From contig JAZNER010000046.1 in NCBI GenBank assembly GCA_045588675.1, forward strand, positions 62,001 through 126,000: 64,000 nt of DNA, read 5' to 3'. This document shows, one piece after another, positions 34,601-42,761 of the stretch (position 1 is the stretch's first letter; each line of letters begins with the position of its first letter). The notes beneath the pieces are model-generated. The model worked only from the letters and a program-made list of their open reading frames with translations, was not told the origin of the DNA and did no database searches. Position numbers and translations under genes: made by a program. Origin of the DNA: SVTX01 sp045588675. GTDB taxonomy: Bacteria; Bacillota; Clostridia; Oscillospirales; CAG-272.

Positions 34601-36033
34601 AGTCTCCCGATATTGACTTGAACTTCTCCGGCGAGGTGCAGGGAAGAGTTCACAAATACACAGAGGAATTATTCGGAGCTGAAAACGTATTCCGCGCGGG
34701 AACAATCGGTACTCTTGCCGATAAAACTGCTTACGGATATGTTATGAAATACCTTGAGGAAAAGGGAATTAGCCTTCCTCGCGCTGAGGTAAACCGAATT
34801 GTATCAAAATGTGTCGGCGTTAAGCGTTCAACAGGACAGCATCCCGGTGGCATTGTCGTTGTGCCGAAGCAGTATGAAATATATGATTTCTGCCCGGTTC
34901 AACACCCTGCCGACGACCCGAACTCCGACATAGTTACAACCCACTTTACATTTGAATATTTGCACGACACTTTGCTTAAGCTTGATGAGCTTGGGCACGA
35001 TATGCCGACAAAGTACAAGTATCTTGAAAAATATTCAAACACAAGCGTTATGGATGTTGCTATGAACGACAAATCGGTTTATGAATTGTTCCTTTCAACA
35101 AAGCCTCTCGGTGTTTCGCCCGAAGATATAAACTCTAAAATCGGTACATTTGGACTCCCCGAATTTGGAACTAAATTCGTTATGGGAATGGTTGAAGAGG
35201 CAAAGCCAAAATCCTTTTCTGACCTTTTGCAGATTTCGGGCCTTTCACACGGAACAGACGTATGGCTTGGAAATGCACAAGAGCTTATTAAAGAAGGTAT
35301 TTGCGATATTTCAAAGGTTATCGGTTGTCGTGATAACATAATGAACGACCTGATTGCATATGGTGTTGAAAATTCGCTGTCGTTTAAGATAATGGAAGCA
35401 GTACGAAAGGGCAAGGGACTTACGCCCGAATTTGAGGCAGCTATGAGAGAGGCTAATGTACCCGAGTGGTACATCGACTCCTGTAAAAAAATCAAATATA
35501 TGTTCCCGAAGGCGCATGCCGCAGCTTATGTAATGTCGGCAATTCGTCTTGGCTGGTACAAGGTTCACAAGCCGCTTGCATTTTATTGCGCTATGTTCAC
35601 GGTTGCCCCGGGCGGCTTTGACGCCGAAATAGTAATGGGCGGAAGAAGCAAGGTCAGGGCGACTATTAAAGAAATTGAAAAACGAATTAACTCAAAGGAA
35701 GCAACGCCTAAAGAGAAGGACAGTCTTCCTTCGCTCCAGCTGATTAACGAGGCTATGGCAAGAGGAATTAAGTTTTTACCGATCAATATTATTAAGTCTG
35801 AGGCGTCGGCATTTATTCCTGAAAATAATTCAATCCGTATGCCATTCTCGGCACTTGGAGGTCTTGGTGAGAACGCGGCGGCAAATATTGTAGCGGCGAG
35901 AGAGGAAGAAATGTTCTTCTCGGTTGAGGATTTGCAAATCAGAGCAAAGCTTTCAAAAACTGTTATTGATACCTTGCGCAAAAACCGTGTTCTTGAAGGA
36001 CTTGACGAAACCGACCAGCTTTCATTCTTTTAA
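31624..36033 (+). CDS. polC: DNA polymerase III PolC-type alpha subunit
   Basis: Replicative polymerase of low-GC Gram-positives, 1469 residues. In order there is an N-terminal region with an OB fold (about 255-345) and a PHP domain with VELHLHTNMSHMDA (about 361). The inserted DnaQ-like 3'-5' exonuclease has VVFDIETTGLS (about 447) and HHRACDDAAM (about 597). The zinc-binding WCPKC and NCPVCGTK (about 940-965) precede the palm with DIDLNFSGE (about 997), and a C-terminal HhH region closes it. All parts are present. The ribosome binding site (AAGGAAAG) is rather far from the ATG. Confidence 0.98.
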   Translation: MAKTFLQIFEKYTASEKDAKILSTAEDIKIQADRENRIIQASAKFNKLIEKEDLYRIEREIAKAYNLSWVKIMPHYPSELFDSDYIPELLRETENVGIVARGFFSKYRYRLDAGTLTIEIPFSADGVSLLCDARTPEVIEAIIRSEFSINIKVNIIHTNDEIFLASNNSLDRTLEEFDKRMAAEARAYEQRSKAIADGQMTEEILPRKTSIFDTEAKPVTDNGTCQIGTSKFDISAPDYVYGSEFAIAPISIATIDQPQRNIVIVGTVFDYSQEPSRSGDKMNISFSVTDGNSSIEVKCFATLEDADDISANVKNGSVIALNGYTKREIRKDKTEGPELIFYFSDIAKIKKVVRADNAPVKRVELHLHTNMSHMDALIPPSEAVKQAKAWGHPAVAITDHGTVQGYQDAMLASEKIGQKVIYGVEAYFVNDTAGALYGAYGGEFDDETVVFDIETTGLSVQNCKITEIGAVKIKNGKVIDTFNTFVNPEVPIPAEIVELTSITDEMVNDAPKVREALELFFAFIGDESTRNKVLLVAHNADFDTGFIRYAAKECGLEFGNPYLDTVALSRYLNPELKKHKLDVLAQFYNLGEFNHHRACDDAAMLAAIYFKMIASMKERDVKSFAQLKRDMSANSNPLTLKPYHQIILVKNKIGLKNLYKLISYGFLKYYKRHPRIPKTELEKHREGLIIGSACEAGELFTAILENKPEAEIEEIVNFYDYLEIQPISNNGFLIAEDKARDEEDLRNLNRKIVELGEKYNKIVVATCDAHFLNDEDELYRKILLAGQKYKDFDRDAHIYYRTTEEMLEEFAYLGKEKAYEVVVTNTNLINDMIESDIRPFPKGTFTPEMEGAEEDLTRICYERAKSMYGDPLPELVENRLNKELTSIIKNGFAVLYMIAQKLVWYSESQGYLVGSRGSVGSSFVASMAGISEVNPLPPHYWCPKCQYSDFSNPDKVGSGFDLPDKNCPVCGTKLNADGHHIPFETFLGFHGDKSPDIDLNFSGEVQGRVHKYTEELFGAENVFRAGTIGTLADKTAYGYVMKYLEEKGISLPRAEVNRIVSKCVGVKRSTGQHPGGIVVVPKQYEIYDFCPVQHPADDPNSDIVTTHFTFEYLHDTLLKLDELGHDMPTKYKYLEKYSNTSVMDVAMNDKSVYELFLSTKPLGVSPEDINSKIGTFGLPEFGTKFVMGMVEEAKPKSFSDLLQISGLSHGTDVWLGNAQELIKEGICDISKVIGCRDNIMNDLIAYGVENSLSFKIMEAVRKGKGLTPEFEAAMREANVPEWYIDSCKKIKYMFPKAHAAAYVMSAIRLGWYKVHKPLAFYCAMFTVAPGGFDAEIVMGGRSKVRATIKEIEKRINSKEATPKEKDSLPSLQLINEAMARGIKFLPINIIKSEASAFIPENNSIRMPFSALGGLGENAAANIVAAREEEMFFSVEDLQIRAKLSKTVIDTLRKNRVLEGLDETDQLSFF

Positions 36034-36051
36034 ACATTTAAAAATAAATAT

Positions 36052-36086
36052 AAAAAAGCCCGACAAATGTCGGGCTTTAAATTTTT
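36052..36086 (+). terminator. Bidirectional terminator between polC and the leucine-rich-repeat gene
   Basis: Stem AAAAGCCCGACA/TGTCGGGCTTTA with a two-base loop; T runs lie on both sides, so it ends polC and, from the other strand, the converging gene. Confidence 0.9.
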
Positions 36087-36756
36087 ACGAAACCTTATTC
36101 AAGGAATTGATACCGCACTCAAAAAATGCATCCTTGTTTATAACTGTATGCTGAGGTATATCAATGTAATTTATTGAAACACAGTATGCAAAAGCATATT
36201 CGTCAATGTATTCAAGCTTTTTTGGAAGATTGATTTGTCGGAGGGAGGTGCAGGCGTAAAAGACACCGTTCTCTATTAGCTTTAAGCTTTCGGGAAGATT
36301 GGCTTTGACCAAGCTTCTGCAACCCTCAAATGCTGAAGCTCCGATTTTTAAAGCTGTCTTTGGAATTTCAATTGAATTGAGGTTGGGGCAATAGGCAAAG
36401 GCCTTCTCTCCAATATAAGATAAATTTTTTCCAAGATTTACTTGATTTAATTTATCACAACCCATAAATGCTCGGCTGTCAATGCTTATAACTGAGTTAA
36501 GCTCAATTCTTTCAAGATTTGGACACCAAGCGAAAGCGGAATTACCAATGAATACAACCGATTTTGGCAGGGAAACACTCTTTATTTGATTGCAACGGAT
36601 AAAAGCCTCATCAGCAATGCCGACGATTTTTAAACCATTTTCATTTAATCGAGGAATAACTAAATTTTCATCACGGCAGTTACCGATACCGCAAATGATA
36701 ATTTCGTTTTTTTCGGTAGCTTTGTATTCAAAGCCATATGAAAATAAGCTTTTCAA
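36085..36756 (-). CDS. Leucine-rich-repeat protein, BspA type
   Basis: A 223-residue protein of tandem 23-residue LRR_5/BspA-like repeats, such as KSVSLPKSVVFIGNSAFAWC, with the pattern I-x-IP-x-x-V/L-x-x-IG-x-x-AF-x-x-C. About six or seven copies cover residues 40-215. No signal peptide or sortase motif is seen, so it may be cytosolic. BspA repeats usually mediate protein binding. The start is a TTG at 36756 with GGAGG nine bases upstream. It has its own promoter. Confidence 0.85.
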   Translation of the reverse strand: MKSLFSYGFEYKATEKNEIIICGIGNCRDENLVIPRLNENGLKIVGIADEAFIRCNQIKSVSLPKSVVFIGNSAFAWCPNLERIELNSVISIDSRAFMGCDKLNQVNLGKNLSYIGEKAFAYCPNLNSIEIPKTALKIGASAFEGCRSLVKANLPESLKLIENGVFYACTSLRQINLPKKLEYIDEYAFAYCVSINYIDIPQHTVINKDAFFECGINSLNKVS

Positions 36757-36819
36757 ATCAAGCGCCTCCTTCCAAAATTTTTATACGACACAAAAATTCC
36801 TTGTTATACGCATATATAG

Positions 36820-36848
36820 ATTTTACACCAAAAACGACCTTTTGTCAA
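36820..36848 (-). promoter_or_regulatory. Consensus promoter for the leucine-rich-repeat gene
   Basis: Minus strand TTGACA (36843-36848), 17-base spacer, TAAAAT (36820-36825). Confidence 0.85.
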
Positions 36849-37042
36849 CCCCATTCGCATAATTTAGGCACATTTTAGCTGTTTTTTAGGCATTTTGTGC
36901 AGTCAAATCCTACGATACATAGGAATTTTATTCCAAAAAATAAAGAAATATGCAAAAGTAATTTTTAACCTTATATTTATTAACTATTTATTAATTATTT
37001 TCTGCTAAAATAAAGTTAATGGTTTAAATGGAGGCTTTTATT

Positions 37043-37486
37043 ATGAAAACAACGGTTGAAATTAAAAAGCTTGATGAAAGGGCAATAGTGCCAAGCTACG
37101 GTACTGAGTTTTCAGCGGGGGCGGATATTTATGCTCTTTGCGATGAGAAAATAACTATCAATCCGCACGAAACTTGCCTTATACACACGGGTATTTCTAT
37201 GTCTATCCCGAATGGACTTGTAGGACTTGTGTTTGCAAGAAGCGGAATGGCGACAAAGCGCTCTTTAGCACCCGCTAACAAGGTTGGTGTAATTGATAGT
37301 GATTATCGAGGCGAGGTAATGGTTGCACTTCATAATCACGGAGATGCTCCTCAAACGATAGAGCAAGGCGACAGAATAGCGCAGATTTCTTTTGTTCCGT
37401 ACTATACAGCCGAGTTTTTGGTTGTAGATGAGCTTGACAAAACTGTTCGCGGTAGCGGCGGATTTGGCTCTACGGGGATAAAATAA
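37043..37486 (+). CDS. dut: dUTP diphosphatase
   Basis: Trimeric dUTPase of 147 residues that removes dUTP and supplies dUMP. The five motifs are clear: SAGADIYAL, ARSGMATKRS, KVGVIDSDYRGEV (catalytic Asp), GDRIAQISFVP and the C-terminal RGSGGFGSTG. The ATG at 37043 has GGAGG eight bases upstream, better than one at 37028. It is followed 69 bases later by the metallochaperone pair. Confidence 0.96.
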   Translation: MKTTVEIKKLDERAIVPSYGTEFSAGADIYALCDEKITINPHETCLIHTGISMSIPNGLVGLVFARSGMATKRSLAPANKVGVIDSDYRGEVMVALHNHGDAPQTIEQGDRIAQISFVPYYTAEFLVVDELDKTVRGSGGFGSTGIK

Positions 37487-37554
37487 TTTTAATTGTTTTT
37501 TTGTAAAAAGCTTATAATTGTATTTATTTGTAAAGAATGAGAGGGTTAAGTATT

Positions 37555-38694
37555 ATGACAAAAATTGATATATTTTCAGGTTTTTTAGGCGCGGGCAAAA
37601 CAACGCTTATAAAAAAGCTGATTGAAGAAGCATATAAGGGCGAAAAAATTGTTCTTATCGAAAATGAGTTTGGTGAGATTGGAATTGACGGCGGTTTTCT
37701 TGCTGAGGCGGGAATTCAGATTAACGAAATGAATTCAGGTTGTATTTGCTGTTCGCTGGTAGGGGATTTTGCAGAGGCGCTTCAAAAGGTTATTTCTGAA
37801 TATGCGCCTGACAGGATTTTAATTGAGCCTTCGGGTGTTGGTAAGCTCTCTGATGTAATCAAAGCAGTTCAAGGAGCAAATACACAGGGTGCAGAGCTTA
37901 ATGGCTTTACAACAATTGTTGATGCTAACAAGTGTAAAATGCATATGAAGAATTTTGGTGAGTTCTTTAATGACCAGATTGAAAATGCAGGCTGTATAGT
38001 ATTAAGTCATACAAGCAATATTTCTGACAGTAAAGTCAAGGATTGCGTAGAGCTTTTAAAGGAGCATAACAGTACTGCTGTAATTGTAACAACACCTTGG
38101 GAGAAGCTTTCGGGCGAGCAATTGATTGAGGCTATGGAAAGAAAATCAACTCTTGAGGCAGAGCTCAAAAGACTTGCGGAGCAAGCCGAAGAAGAACACG
38201 AGCACCACCACGACGGCGAGTGCTGTCACCACGACCACGAGCATCATCACGATGGTGAATGCTGTCACCACGACCACGAGCATCATCACGACGGCGAGTG
38301 CTGTCACCACGACCACGAGCATCATCACGATGGCGAGTGCTGTCACCACGACCACGAGCATCACCACGATGGCGAGTGCTGTCGCCACGACCATAAGCAT
38401 CATCATCACGCCGATGATGTCTTTACAAGTCACGGAGCTGAAACAACCCAAAAATTTAATGCAGACGAATTAAAGGCTGTTTTGGATAGCTTTACAGACG
38501 AGGATAAATACGGAATTATTTTGCGTGCAAAGGGAATTGTTGAGTCAGATGACGGACGCTGGATCCACTTTGATTATATTCCCGGTGAAACAGACATCCG
38601 TTACGGCTCGGCAGGTATTATAGGCAGACTTTGTGTAATCGGCTCAAAGCTTAACAGCTCTGCAGTAGCAGAGGCTCTTGGCGTTAATTTTTAA
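37555..38694 (+). CDS. COG0523 metallochaperone GTPase with His/Cys tandem repeat
   Basis: A 379-residue CobW/COG0523 P-loop GTPase. Walker A is GFLGAGKT (residues 9-16) and the metal-binding CICC is at residues 63-66. Between the GTPase and the C-terminal CobW_C domain lies a repeat of five 13-residue units EHHHDGECCHHDH (residues 216-280), unusually long and carrying Cys pairs as well as His. Such proteins deliver Zn, Co or Ni to metalloenzymes. The repeat suggests storage or buffering of a soft metal. The ATG at 37555 has AGAGGG upstream. The next gene, 15 bases later, is a partner-like protein. Confidence 0.92.
   Translation: MTKIDIFSGFLGAGKTTLIKKLIEEAYKGEKIVLIENEFGEIGIDGGFLAEAGIQINEMNSGCICCSLVGDFAEALQKVISEYAPDRILIEPSGVGKLSDVIKAVQGANTQGAELNGFTTIVDANKCKMHMKNFGEFFNDQIENAGCIVLSHTSNISDSKVKDCVELLKEHNSTAVIVTTPWEKLSGEQLIEAMERKSTLEAELKRLAEQAEEEHEHHHDGECCHHDHEHHHDGECCHHDHEHHHDGECCHHDHEHHHDGECCHHDHEHHHDGECCRHDHKHHHHADDVFTSHGAETTQKFNADELKAVLDSFTDEDKYGIILRAKGIVESDDGRWIHFDYIPGETDIRYGSAGIIGRLCVIGSKLNSSAVAEALGVNF
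38200..38394 (+). repeat. Five 39-base tandem repeats coding for His/Cys motifs
   Basis: Five in-frame 39-base units (38200, 38239, 38278, 38317, 38356), each starting gagcaycaycacga. They differ from each other only at a few third positions, except a cac-to-cgc change in the fifth. A partial sixth follows. The near identity suggests recent slippage or homogenisation. Confidence 0.95.
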
Positions 38695-38709
38695 TTGAGA
38701 GGTATATAA

Positions 38710-39660
38710 ATGGCAACACCGAATATTCCCGTATATCTTTTTACGGGCTTTCTTGAAGGCGGTAAAACACATATAATTCAAGAATCCATGTGTGACGAAA
38801 GATTCAACACGGGTGAAAAAACCTTGATAATACTTTGCGAAGAGGGAATAGAAGAGCTTGACATTTCAATGTTCAGCGGAAAGAATGTTTATCTTGCCAA
38901 CATTGAAAACGAGAGCGACCTTACTCCCGAGATGCTTGACAATTGCCGTGCGGGACATAAAATTGACCGCGTAATCATTGAATACAACGGTATGTGGCAG
39001 TTGAGCTCACTTTATAATAATCTTCCTGAAGGTTGGTTTATATTCCAAAATATGATGTTTGCGGACGCGAACACATTTATGACCTATAACCAAAATATGC
39101 GAAGCCTTATGTTTGATAAGCTTATGTCCTGCGAGATGATAGTTCTCAACAGAACACCTGCTAACATCGACAAGGAAGAAATACACAAAATTGTACGCGG
39201 AGTTTCCCGCCGAGCAACAATCACCTATGATTATCCCGACGGTCACGTTGAATATGATGAGATTGAAGACCCTCTGCCTTTTGATATCAATGCGCCCGTT
39301 GTTAAGATTGAAGATGATGACTATGCGCTTTGGTACAGAGATTTAAGCGAAGAGATTGAAAAATACGACGGTAAAACTGTAAAATTCAAGGGTATCGTAG
39401 CACGCGATGTCAAGCTTGGAAAGGATGCACTCATTATTGGCAGACATGTGATGACCTGTTGTGTTGAGGATATAGCATACAATGGTCTTGTTTGTAAATT
39501 CAAATCATCAGTAGGATATAAGACTCGCGATTGGATTTATGTTGAGGGCAAGATAAAGATTGAGAAAAACAAGCTTTACGGACGGCCGGGCCCCGTGATT
39601 TATGCGGAAAGCTCTGCTTATACTGACAAGCCGGAGAAGGAAGTTGCTACTTTTTATTAA
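38710..39660 (+). CDS. CobW-like P-loop protein fused to a DUF1980/TIGR03943-like domain
   Basis: A 316-residue protein with an N-terminal Walker A TGFLEGGKTH (residues 12-21), like COG0523 but without the CxCC motif and with weak G2-G4 motifs. The C-terminal 110 residues (KTVKFKGIVARDVKLGKD, then GRHVMTCCVEDIAYNGLVC) resemble the C-terminal OB-like domain of DUF1980/TIGR03943 proteins, which usually work with DUF318 permeases. No permease gene is here. It is translated right after the His-repeat GTPase, so the two may act together in metal handling. Confidence 0.75.
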   Translation: MATPNIPVYLFTGFLEGGKTHIIQESMCDERFNTGEKTLIILCEEGIEELDISMFSGKNVYLANIENESDLTPEMLDNCRAGHKIDRVIIEYNGMWQLSSLYNNLPEGWFIFQNMMFADANTFMTYNQNMRSLMFDKLMSCEMIVLNRTPANIDKEEIHKIVRGVSRRATITYDYPDGHVEYDEIEDPLPFDINAPVVKIEDDDYALWYRDLSEEIEKYDGKTVKFKGIVARDVKLGKDALIIGRHVMTCCVEDIAYNGLVCKFKSSVGYKTRDWIYVEGKIKIEKNKLYGRPGPVIYAESSAYTDKPEKEVATFY

Positions 39661-39678
39661 TTAATAAGGGTATAAATT

Positions 39679-40833
39679 ATGACAGACAATCAAGCTTTAA
39701 AAATACCTCGGGCAAAAGAAGAAAGAAACATGGGAATTGAGCTTTTTCGCGTTTTTTCAATGGTTCTTGTGGTAATGCTTCATGTTCTCGGTCACGGCGG
39801 TGTTTATAGTCATACCGATTTTTTGAGCGATAATTACAAGGTTGCTTGGTTTTTAGAAACGCTTGCATACTGCTCGGTCAATTGCTACGCATTGATTTCG
39901 GGTTATGCTAATATTAAAGCTAACTTTAAATTCAGACGAATTGTGTACCTTTGGCTTGAGGTTGTTGTCCTGAATGTAGGATTAAGCGCGGTTATGCATT
40001 GGTTTGTCTCAACGGCTGAGGTAACCACAGATTATTGGCTTCGCGCCTTTTTTCCGTTAACTAAAAGGGCGTTTTGGTATTTTTGCGCGTATTTCTTTAT
40101 GTTTCCTTTGATACCTGTTTTGAACAAGGGAATACAGTCGCTCAAAAAATATCAGCATATAATTATTATCCTTATGCTTCAATTGCCAACAGTTTTCAGG
40201 ATTATAGTTAAAAAAGACAATTATAGTCTTGGTAGCGGATATTCTGCATATTGGTTGATTTGTCTTTATGTAATAGGTGCATATTTCAGACTTTACGGAG
40301 CGCCAAAATGGGCAAAATGGTTTGTTACATTGCCGACATTTTTTATTGCCACCTTTGCCGCGTGGGGACATAAAATCGGAATTGAAACAAAATATGCAGA
40401 GGGACTTATAACAAAGGACAGTGAGCTTTACTCTAACAGAGGCTTGCTTATTAGCTATATATCTCCATGTATGGTCATAATGGCAGTTTCTCTTATGCTC
40501 TTTTTTATGAATATAAAGATTAAGGGAAGAGTAAGTAAATCTATTGTGTCAAATCTGGGAAAAGCGACCTTTGGTGTATTTATTCTTCATGTAGGGGCGG
40601 CATTTTGGTTTTATAAGGACTTTTGGAAGCAGTTTAATGCATATGCCGATTATCCTGCTCCTAAAATGGTCTTGTGTGTCATTGGAGCAACGCTTGCTAT
40701 TTACCTTGTCGCATCTGTTATCTCTCTTGCGAGAATATATTTGTTCAAGCTTCTTAAAATACACAAGGCAGTTGATTATATTGCCGATTTTTCCCTTAAG
40801 AAAAATGAAAAATATAAACAGAAAAATAAATAA
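39679..40833 (+). CDS. Acyltransferase 3 family membrane protein
   Basis: A 384-residue polytopic membrane protein of the AT3 family (OafA/WecH type). It opens with the characteristic NMGIELFRVFSMVLVVMLHV, which contains the conserved Arg and His, followed by about ten helices. Such enzymes O-acetylate surface sugars or peptidoglycan. The acceptor here is unknown. It is co-directional with the metallochaperone pair, 18 bases after it, but a functional link is not obvious. Confidence 0.88.
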   Translation: MTDNQALKIPRAKEERNMGIELFRVFSMVLVVMLHVLGHGGVYSHTDFLSDNYKVAWFLETLAYCSVNCYALISGYANIKANFKFRRIVYLWLEVVVLNVGLSAVMHWFVSTAEVTTDYWLRAFFPLTKRAFWYFCAYFFMFPLIPVLNKGIQSLKKYQHIIIILMLQLPTVFRIIVKKDNYSLGSGYSAYWLICLYVIGAYFRLYGAPKWAKWFVTLPTFFIATFAAWGHKIGIETKYAEGLITKDSELYSNRGLLISYISPCMVIMAVSLMLFFMNIKIKGRVSKSIVSNLGKATFGVFILHVGAAFWFYKDFWKQFNAYADYPAPKMVLCVIGATLAIYLVASVISLARIYLFKLLKIHKAVDYIADFSLKKNEKYKQKNK

Positions 40834-40837
40834 ACTT

Positions 40838-40870
40838 AACAACGGCGTTTTGATTAAACGCCGTTGTTTT
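40838..40870 (+). terminator. Intrinsic terminator after the acyltransferase
   Basis: Stem AACAACGGCGTTT/AAACGCCGTTGTT with a five-base loop and TTT. Confidence 0.9.
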
Positions 40871-40926
40871 CATAATTCCCTAAAATGTTGTAACACAAGC
40901 TATTTTTCGACATAGAATGATATTGA

Positions 40927-40958
40927 AGAAAGCCTCCTAAGTTTAGGTCTGAGCTTTC
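40927..40958 (+). promoter_or_regulatory. Hairpin in the leader of the Cys-rich protein gene
   Basis: Outer arms AGAAAGC/GCTTTCT (40927-40933 and 40952-40958) enclose a small CCTAA/TTAGG hairpin. It lies 34 bases upstream of the start and may affect message stability or initiation. No T run, so not a terminator. Confidence 0.35.
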
Positions 40959-40991
40959 TGACAAACACAAAACATATAGGGGGAAATATTT

Positions 40992-41819
40992 ATGCAAGAT
41001 AACAGATTTTCGTGCGGCCCCGGCATAGGCAAGGAAACTGTTTGTATAGAAGCTAACAGGATACTTGACTCTTGCAGGGACCGTGACTGTTTTGAAAACG
41101 TAAAGGTGTTCTTGACTGACTTAGGAAAGGAAATAATTGAACACACAAGTGCTGTCAGAGTTAAAAACGCTTGTATTGCACAAACGCAAATTAGCCTTGA
41201 CCCTGTACAGTTTAATCGCGGATTTTATTCTGTAAACATCAGATTTTATGTAAAGCTTACCTTTGAGGCTTGTATCGGCAACGGCCGTTCACAAGAATTT
41301 GAAGGTATAGCAGTTCTTGATAAGAGAGTAATTCTTTACGGCGGCGAGTGCAATGTAAATATCTTCCGCAGCAACGGAGATTTTGCTGATTTCTGTTCTC
41401 GTATAGAGCCTTGCTGCAAGGAAAAGAATGTTCCTACTGCTGTTGTAGAGGTTGTTGAGCCTATAGTTCTCGGTGTAAATATCTTAGAGAATGCAAACGA
41501 CAATTGTTGCTGCTGTTGCTGCTGTCACGATATTCCTGAAACGATTGCTAACACCTTGCACGGCAATCTTTACTACGATGATGACGATAACGGCAGATAC
41601 TTGGCTGTTTCTCTCGGAATTTTCTCGGTAATAAGAATTATTCGTCCGGGTCAATATTTAGTAAATGCAACTGAGTATATCATTCCCGACAAGGAGTGCC
41701 TGTCGCCCTCTAATGACGACCCCTGCAGCGTATTTCGCTCAATGGCGTTTCCGACATCTGAATTCGGATGTGCAGTACCCTTACACGAAAAGAATACAGG
41801 CGGTAAATGCGGCTGCTAA
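40992..41819 (+). CDS. Cys-rich clostridial protein of unknown function
   Basis: A 275-residue soluble-looking protein without signal peptide or membrane helix. It starts with a block of the form RILDSCRDRDCFENVKVFL and later has DPVQFNRGFYSVNIRFYVK, a pattern I recall in a conserved uncharacterised family of Clostridia. Seven Cys in a row followed by His occur at codons 41505-41525, and it ends in KCGC. The Cys richness suggests cross-linking (as in spore coats) or metal binding; neither is shown. The ribosome binding site is AGGGGGGAA. It stands alone between terminators. Confidence 0.8.
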   Translation: MQDNRFSCGPGIGKETVCIEANRILDSCRDRDCFENVKVFLTDLGKEIIEHTSAVRVKNACIAQTQISLDPVQFNRGFYSVNIRFYVKLTFEACIGNGRSQEFEGIAVLDKRVILYGGECNVNIFRSNGDFADFCSRIEPCCKEKNVPTAVVEVVEPIVLGVNILENANDNCCCCCCCHDIPETIANTLHGNLYYDDDDNGRYLAVSLGIFSVIRIIRPGQYLVNATEYIIPDKECLSPSNDDPCSVFRSMAFPTSEFGCAVPLHEKNTGGKCGC

Positions 41820-41833
41820 TCCTTATAAAGAAT

Positions 41834-41877
41834 AAAAAACAGCTTTTTGCATCATTGATGCAAAAAGCTGTTTTTTT
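41834..41877 (+). terminator. Bidirectional terminator between the Cys-rich and ThuA genes
   Basis: A long stem AACAGCTTTTTGCATCA with its complement, A and T runs on both sides. It ends both converging genes. Confidence 0.9.
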
Positions 41878-41887
41878 ATGTTAATAA

Positions 41888-42634
41888 TTAATTTTGGAAT
41901 TCGTCTGTAACCTTCGCGATAACCTCAGGACCTGTAGATGGTACAGGGAAGCCGATATCAGCAGGCTTAGCCCACTCGATAGCATTCTTAATAATGCGCT
42001 GAACATAAGGATTATAGTAAGAAGGACAGCTTTCGTGACCGGGCTGGAAGTAGAATACCTTTCCAAGTCCGCGCAAGAAGCAGCAACCGCTTCTGAAAAT
42101 ATGACCGTCTTCAAACCAACCGCCGAAAACAAGCGCGTCGGGCTGAGGAATATAGAAGGGCTCAGAATAAAGCTCCTCGTCTTCAATGATAAAGTGCTCA
42201 GGAATTCCTGCGGCAATAGGGTGAGAGGGCATCATGTTCCAGATAACTTCCTTTTGGTTGCGTCCCCAAGAAAGATTTGCTGTTGCGCCAATAATTTGCT
42301 TAAATGGCTTTGACCAGTGACCTGAGTGGAGAACTACCATTCCCATTTTGCCATCGTAAACTCTTCTGCGGATTTTTTCAACAAGGTTGTCATCAACCTC
42401 ACGGTGAGCCAAATGGCCCCACCACAAAAGCACATCAGTTTTGTTTAAAAGCTCATCGGGCAAGCCCTGCTGAGGGTCGTCAAGAGCTGCTAATGTGATG
42501 TCAAGATTTTCATCAACGGAAAGGAAATCTTTAATATAGGCATGAATTCCATCAGGGTACCATCTTTTGCACTCTTCTTCAGTTCTTTCGTGTCTGTATT
42601 CGTTCCAGATAACGACATTTAACTTTTTAGACAT
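41888..42634 (-). CDS. ThuA-domain protein (glutamine amidotransferase-like fold)
   Basis: A 248-residue ThuA-family protein. Recognisable parts are VVIWNEYRHER, TDVLLWWGHLAHREV, MGMVVLHSGHWSKPF and GKVFYFQPGHESCPSY. ThuA proteins are linked with trehalose and other sugar use, but their chemistry is not settled. It lies next to the AraC regulator and mannonate dehydratase, which suggests a part in hexuronate or glycan use. The start has AAGGAGGA upstream. Confidence 0.85.
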   Translation of the reverse strand: MSKKLNVVIWNEYRHERTEEECKRWYPDGIHAYIKDFLSVDENLDITLAALDDPQQGLPDELLNKTDVLLWWGHLAHREVDDNLVEKIRRRVYDGKMGMVVLHSGHWSKPFKQIIGATANLSWGRNQKEVIWNMMPSHPIAAGIPEHFIIEDEELYSEPFYIPQPDALVFGGWFEDGHIFRSGCCFLRGLGKVFYFQPGHESCPSYYNPYVQRIIKNAIEWAKPADIGFPVPSTGPEVIAKVTDEFQN

Positions 42635-42761
42635 TTTACAAATCCTCCTTGTAAATTAATATAGTCTATAAATTTATTATACAATAATTAATTAATCAAA
42701 TCAAGACATATTTGTTAATTTTTAATAATTATTTAAGACAAATATTGCTATTTTGTATTAT

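Noticed and set aside
37487..37554. A Zur box upstream of the metallochaperone pair
   Set aside because: No Zur-like inverted repeat could be seen in the 69-base gap.
38126..38473. Long Thr/Ile- and Val/Met-rich frames over the His repeat on both strands, and a CRISPR-like regular repeat
   Set aside because: Both frames are by-products of the 39-base coding repeat. There are no spacers between the units, so it is not CRISPR.
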